From positions 1 to 64,000 of the forward strand of contig NZ_VFRP01000003.1 of NCBI RefSeq assembly GCF_006385685.1: DNA of 64,000 bases. The letters are read 5' to 3'. Positions 60,617-64,000 of this stretch are shown in pieces. The translations under genes and the position numbers were made by a program. Below the pieces are notes generated by a model. It saw nothing but the letters and a program-made list of their open reading frames with translations, did no database searches and had not been told where the DNA came from. Numbering within the stretch: position 1 is the stretch's first letter; each line of letters opens with the position of its first letter. This stretch comes from Amaricoccus solimangrovi (GTDB taxonomy: Bacteria; Pseudomonadota; Alphaproteobacteria; Rhodobacterales; Rhodobacteraceae).

Positions 60617-61431
60617 CCGGCGCGGATCGCGGCCCCGGCGCCGCGCTCGCCGCCGCCTCGGCGCTCGCCTGGGCCGTCCTCCTGTTCGGCGGGGGCGCGG
60701 TGTCGGTTCCCGCGCTCTGCGCCGCGGGCGCCGTCCTCCCGCCCGGCGCCGCGCTCGAGGCGACGCTGACGGTGACCCCGCTCGCCGCCCTCGCCCTCGC
60801 CTGGGGCCTGATGATCGTCGCCATGATGGCGCCGCTCCTGCCCGCGCCGCTCGCGCATCTCAGGGCGCGGAGCTTCGCGGGGGCGCGGACCCGCGCCTGC
60901 GCGGGGTTTCTCGCGGGCTATGGCCTCGTCTGGGCGGCGGCGGGCGTCCCGCTGGTCGCGCTGGCGCTGACCCTGCGCCTCGCCGCGCCGGGCGACTGGG
61001 CGCCCGCGCTGCTCTGCCTCGCCGGGGCCGCGCTCTGGCAGGCCGCGCCGGCGCGGCGGCGGGCGTTGAACCGCTGTCACCGCCTGCCGCCCGTTCCCGC
61101 CTTCGGCGCGGCCGCGGCGCTGGCGCCGCCCGACTTCGGGATCCGGCACGGGCTCTGGTGCGCCACGACCTGCGCGCCGCTCATGCTCGTCACCCTGCTC
61201 GTCCCCGCGGGGCATCTTCTCGCGATGGCGCTGGCCGCGGCCTGGCTCGGAGCCGAGCGGATCGAGCGGCCGTTCCCGCCGCGCTGGTCGTTCCGGCCCC
61301 CGACCAGGCTCGCGCGCGCCGCCCTTGCCCGGCTCGCCCCGTTCCGGCGAGGGCGGTTGACGCCCTCCGCGGCCCGCTCCACCTTTGCGCCAGCGAGGGC
61401 CCTGGCCCGGGAGGTGAACGATGCTCGATGA
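60613..61431 (+). CDS. DUF2182 metal-binding integral membrane protein
   Basis: 272 residues, six or so transmembrane helices. The family core is visible: LAWGLMIVAMMAPLLPAPLA (about 62-81) with the M-x3-MM motif, and GIRHGLWCATTCAPLMLVTL (about 176-195) with His179, Cys183 and Cys187. The family is annotated as predicted metal-binding and has no established transport role. Its ATG overlaps the tyrosinase TGA (ATGA), so the two are translationally coupled, which suggests it serves copper supply or membrane placement of the oxidase; that is inference. The basic C-terminal tail (about 235-272) is cytoplasmic. Confidence 0.8.
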   Translation: MTGADRGPGAALAAASALAWAVLLFGGGAVSVPALCAAGAVLPPGAALEATLTVTPLAALALAWGLMIVAMMAPLLPAPLAHLRARSFAGARTRACAGFLAGYGLVWAAAGVPLVALALTLRLAAPGDWAPALLCLAGAALWQAAPARRRALNRCHRLPPVPAFGAAAALAPPDFGIRHGLWCATTCAPLMLVTLLVPAGHLLAMALAAAWLGAERIERPFPPRWSFRPPTRLARAALARLAPFRRGRLTPSAARSTFAPARALAREVNDAR

Positions 61432-62896
61432 AACCAATCTCCGGTCGTTGCTGCGCAACCCCGATCTGCTGCGGACCCAGGCCTTCGTGGCCGGCAAATG
61501 GGTCCAGGCGGACGAGGGTGGCACCTTCGCCGTGACCAATCCGGCGCGCGGCGACGTGATCTGCACCCTGCCCGACCTCGGCGAGGCGGAGACCGCGCGC
61601 GCGATCGACGCCGCCTACGCCGCCCAGCGCGACTGGGCCCGCCAGACGGCGAAGGCGCGCGCGCAGGTCCTGCGCAAGTGGTACGATCTGATGATCGAGA
61701 ACGCCGACGATCTGGCCGCGATCCTGACCGCGGAGATGGGCAAGCCGCTCGCGGAGGCCAAGGGCGAGATCCTCTACGGCGCCTCCTTCATCGAATGGTT
61801 CGGCGAGGAGGGGAAGCGGGTCTATGGCGAGACGATCCCGGGCCACCAGCCGGACAAGCGCATCGTCGTGCTGAAGCAGCCGATCGGAGTCGCGACCTCC
61901 ATCACCCCCTGGAACTTCCCGAATGCGATGATCGCGCGCAAGGTCGCCCCCGCCCTCGCCGCCGGCTGCGGCTTCGTCGCCAAGCCCGCGGCCGAGACGC
62001 CGCTTTCCGCGCTGGCCATGGCCGTGCTCGCGGAAGGCGCCGGGGTGCCGAAGGGCCTGCTGAGCGTGATCACCTCGACCGCCAGTTCCACGATCGGCAA
62101 GGTCTTCTGCGCCCATCCGAAGGTCCGCAAGCTGACCTTCACCGGCTCCACCGAGGTCGGCCGGACCCTGCTCGCCCAGGGCGCGCGCCAGGTGCTCAAG
62201 ATGTCGATGGAACTCGGCGGCAACGCCCCGTTCATCGTCTTCGACGACGCCGACATCGACGCCGCGGTCGAGGGCGCGATGATCTCGAAATACCGCAACA
62301 ACGGCCAGACCTGCGTCTGCGCCAACCGGATCTACGTCCAGTCCGGCGTATACGACGCCTTCGCCGAGAAGCTCGCCGCCAGGGCCGCGGCCATGAAGGT
62401 CGGCGACGGGTTCGAGCCGGGCGTGACCGCGGGCCCGCTGATCACGCCCAAGGCCGTCGACAAGGTCGAGGCTCATATCGCCGACGCGCTCTCGAAGGGG
62501 GCGAAGGTGCTGACCGGGGGCAAGCGCCACAAGCTCGGCGGCACCTTCTTCCAGCCGACCGTGCTGACCGGGGTCACCCGCGACATGATGGTGGCGACCG
62601 ACGAGACCTTCGGCCCCGTCGCGCCGCTCTTCCGCTTCGAGGACGAGGCGGATGTGATCGAGCAGGCGAACGACACGATCTTCGGCCTCGCCTCCTATTT
62701 CTACGCCCGCGATCTCGGCCGCGTCTGGCGCGTGGCCGAGGCGCTGGAATATGGCATGGTCGGGATCAACACCGGCCTCATCTCGACCGAGGTGGCCCCC
62801 TTCGGCGGCGTCAAACAGTCGGGGCTGGGCCGCGAGGGCTCGCGGCACGGAATCGAGGATTATCTTGAGATCAAGTATCTCTGCATGGGAATCTGA
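61421..62896 (+). CDS. gabD: succinate-semialdehyde dehydrogenase
   Basis: 491 residues. The aldehyde dehydrogenase fold with TSITPWNFPNAMIARKVAPA, FTGSTEVGRTLLAQGARQVL, MELGGNAPFIVFDDADID (general-base Glu) and NGQTCVCANRIYV (catalytic Cys). The AMGKPLAEAKGEILYGASFI-like block (here AEMGKPLAEAKGEILYGASF) and the end EDYLEIKYLCMGI are typical of GabD. It oxidises succinate semialdehyde to succinate with NAD(P). Overlaps the end of the DUF2182 gene by 11 bases, so it may share that transcript. Confidence 0.93.
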   Translation: MLDETNLRSLLRNPDLLRTQAFVAGKWVQADEGGTFAVTNPARGDVICTLPDLGEAETARAIDAAYAAQRDWARQTAKARAQVLRKWYDLMIENADDLAAILTAEMGKPLAEAKGEILYGASFIEWFGEEGKRVYGETIPGHQPDKRIVVLKQPIGVATSITPWNFPNAMIARKVAPALAAGCGFVAKPAAETPLSALAMAVLAEGAGVPKGLLSVITSTASSTIGKVFCAHPKVRKLTFTGSTEVGRTLLAQGARQVLKMSMELGGNAPFIVFDDADIDAAVEGAMISKYRNNGQTCVCANRIYVQSGVYDAFAEKLAARAAAMKVGDGFEPGVTAGPLITPKAVDKVEAHIADALSKGAKVLTGGKRHKLGGTFFQPTVLTGVTRDMMVATDETFGPVAPLFRFEDEADVIEQANDTIFGLASYFYARDLGRVWRVAEALEYGMVGINTGLISTEVAPFGGVKQSGLGREGSRHGIEDYLEIKYLCMGI

Positions 62897-63014
62897 ACGG
62901 CCGGCGCGGCGTTTCCGGGCGGCGCGGGCGAGAATCCGCTGGGAACCCGCGCCCCGATGGCGCAGTTTCAGTCTTGGCCCATCACCACGGGCGAACAGAT
63001 AGGAGGGCTGCCAG

Positions 63015-63254
63015 ATGGCTGTCACCGACGATCCCTCGGATCCTCACGCCGCGCTGCAGGCGCGCATCAACGCCGCGCGCCGTCGGCTCGCCGACAACGA
63101 GAACATGGAATGGGCCGAGCTCGGCACCCTGCTCGAAGGTCTGTCGGAAGAGATCCACGAGATGGAAGGGCATCCCGACGAGAAGCGCGAGGAGATCTAT
63201 GCCCGCGCCCACAAGACGCTCGACGAGATCCACGAGAAGCTCGAAAGCGAGTGA
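63015..63254 (+). CDS. 79-residue acidic helical hypothetical protein
   Basis: MAVTDDPSDPHAALQARINA through GLSEEIHEMEGHPDEKREEI, ending LDEIHEKLESE. It is highly charged, without cysteine or hydrophobic segments, and predicted as a helical hairpin. AGGAGG lies 8 bases before the ATG. I recall similar unnamed small proteins in Rhodobacterales but no function. It stands alone, 118 bases after gabD and 245 bases before glgX. Confidence 0.75.
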   Translation: MAVTDDPSDPHAALQARINAARRRLADNENMEWAELGTLLEGLSEEIHEMEGHPDEKREEIYARAHKTLDEIHEKLESE

Positions 63255-63499
63255 GAGGCGACCGGGCGGGCACGGTGCCCTCCGCGGGTCAGTGGCCCGT
63301 CCGGCCCCTGATCCCGGAGCGGCGGCGGGTTCCCGGTCCCCGCGGCCGTGTCGCAGACTGCCCGGACGCCGCGCCACCCTGCCTCGAAAACGCGCAATCG
63401 ACCCCGGTCGCATGAACGGAACCTGGCCGCGGCGGAACCGGCCCCGGCTAGGGGCGTTGCACCCCCGCCATTCACCAAACAGCGAGGCGCGCCAATCCG

Positions 63500-64000
63500 A
63501 TGCCTGAATCCATCCGCGTGACCGCCGGCCTCCCGTATCCCCTTGGCGCGACCTGGGACGGCAGCGGCGTCAATGTCGCCGTATTCTCCGCCCATGCCCG
63601 GAAGATCGAACTCTGCCTGTTCGACGATGACGGCAAGCGCGAGACGGCTCGGATCCCGTTGCCGGAATATACCCACGAGGTCTGGCACGGCTATTTCCCG
63701 GATCTCCACCCCGGCCAGCTCTACGGGCTGCGCGTCCACGGTCCCTACGCGCCCGAGGCGGGGCACCGGTTCAACCCCAACAAGCTCCTGCTCGACCCTT
63801 ATGCGAAGGAGATCCGCGGCCAGATCCGCTGGCACGATTCGCTCCATGGCTACCGGATCGGGCATTCGAAGCAGGATCTCTCCTTCGACAAGCGCGACAG
63901 CGCGCGCGCGATGCCGAAATGCCGGATCATTGACCCGGCCCATACCTGGGGTCATGACGACCGGCCGCGGCGTCCCTGGGCGGAGACGGTGATCTACGAG
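63500..64000 (+). CDS. glgX: glycogen debranching enzyme GlgX, N-terminal 167 residues (runs off the right edge)
   Basis: Starts MPESIRVTAGLPYPLGATWD. The N-terminal CBM48-like domain is clear: GSGVNVAVFSAHARKIELCL, HEVWHGYFPDLHPGQLYGLR, GPYAPEAGHRFNPNKLLLDP and YAKEIRGQIRWHDSLHGY, continuing to WAETVIYE at the edge, just before the expected catalytic barrel. GlgX hydrolyses alpha-1,6 branches of phosphorylase-limit glycogen. The region 63255-63499 upstream has no gene; GCGAGGCGCG precedes the ATG. Confidence 0.93.
   Translation, partial: MPESIRVTAGLPYPLGATWDGSGVNVAVFSAHARKIELCLFDDDGKRETARIPLPEYTHEVWHGYFPDLHPGQLYGLRVHGPYAPEAGHRFNPNKLLLDPYAKEIRGQIRWHDSLHGYRIGHSKQDLSFDKRDSARAMPKCRIIDPAHTWGHDDRPRRPWAETVIYE

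Noticed and set aside
1-64000. CRISPR arrays, insertion sequences with transposase, rRNA genes, prophage genes
   Set aside because: Looked for throughout; no repeat-spacer pattern, transposase, rRNA or phage structural gene was recognised.

Overview
The window is a very GC-rich chromosomal segment (strong G/C at third codon positions, long antisense open frames) from an alphaproteobacterium, most likely of the Rhodobacterales. The evidence is the gene content and order: psd-pssA-pmtA for phosphatidylcholine, the argH/lptM/lysA/DUF4175/ftsEX/plsC/accA neighbourhood, an L-malyl-CoA lyase of the ethylmalonyl-CoA pathway, a FlaF/FlbT-controlled flagellum, a cysteine-free Fur/Mur regulator, and TTAACCAT CtrA-type half-sites. 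I cannot name the genus.

Layout. (1) 1-2.13 kb looks like the end of an integrated genomic island. It has the 5' end of an RTX/Hint-type secreted-protein gene running off the left edge, two small hypothetical genes, a broken amidohydrolase remnant, and a compact transcription unit that looks like a small RNA with a PhaR-like operator in its promoter. It ends exactly at the severed 3' half of a tRNA-Pro(TGG), which reads as an attachment site. (2) 2.2-9.5 kb is a tripartite tricarboxylate transporter locus: tctCBA plus an AbrB-family membrane protein, divergent from tctD-tctE and a periplasmic binding protein that is translationally coupled to the kinase. (3) 9.5-24 kb holds housekeeping genes: acpS, pdxJ, rsh (ppGpp), rpoZ, folK, a NYN-domain protein, ispH, rnhA, fmt, def, a lytic transglycosylase, and psd-pssA-pmtA. 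(4) 24-34.5 kb has tlpA/argH with overlapping divergent start codons, lptM, lysA, a DUF4175 protein, an MJ0042 zinc-ribbon protein, ftsEX, plsC and accA. (5) 34.8-48.7 kb is a partial flagellar cluster: flagellin, flaF, flbT, DUF1217, fliI, flgBC-fliEQ-flgFGAH-fliL and, convergent, flhA-fliR-flhB plus a FliJ-like coiled coil. Many essential flagellar genes (fliF, fliG, fliM, fliN, fliP, flgE, flgI, motAB) are not here, so the system is split. Two unassigned small genes lie in the middle. (6) 48.9-55.4 kb: a PatB/MalY-type C-S lyase, L-malyl-CoA lyase, an IalB-like protein, Fur/Mur and pntAB. (7) 55.7-62.9 kb: a complete pqqABCDE operon, then a tyrosinase whose stop codon overlaps the start of a DUF2182 metal-binding membrane protein, then gabD. 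(8) The window ends inside glgX.

The parts most worth a second look are the island end with its tRNA-Pro fragment and candidate small RNA, the binding-protein/TctDE co-sensing unit, the tyrosinase-DUF2182 pair beside the PQQ operon, and the two unassigned genes inside the split flagellar cluster. All functional calls rest on reading the sequence and recalling family signatures; no database search was run.
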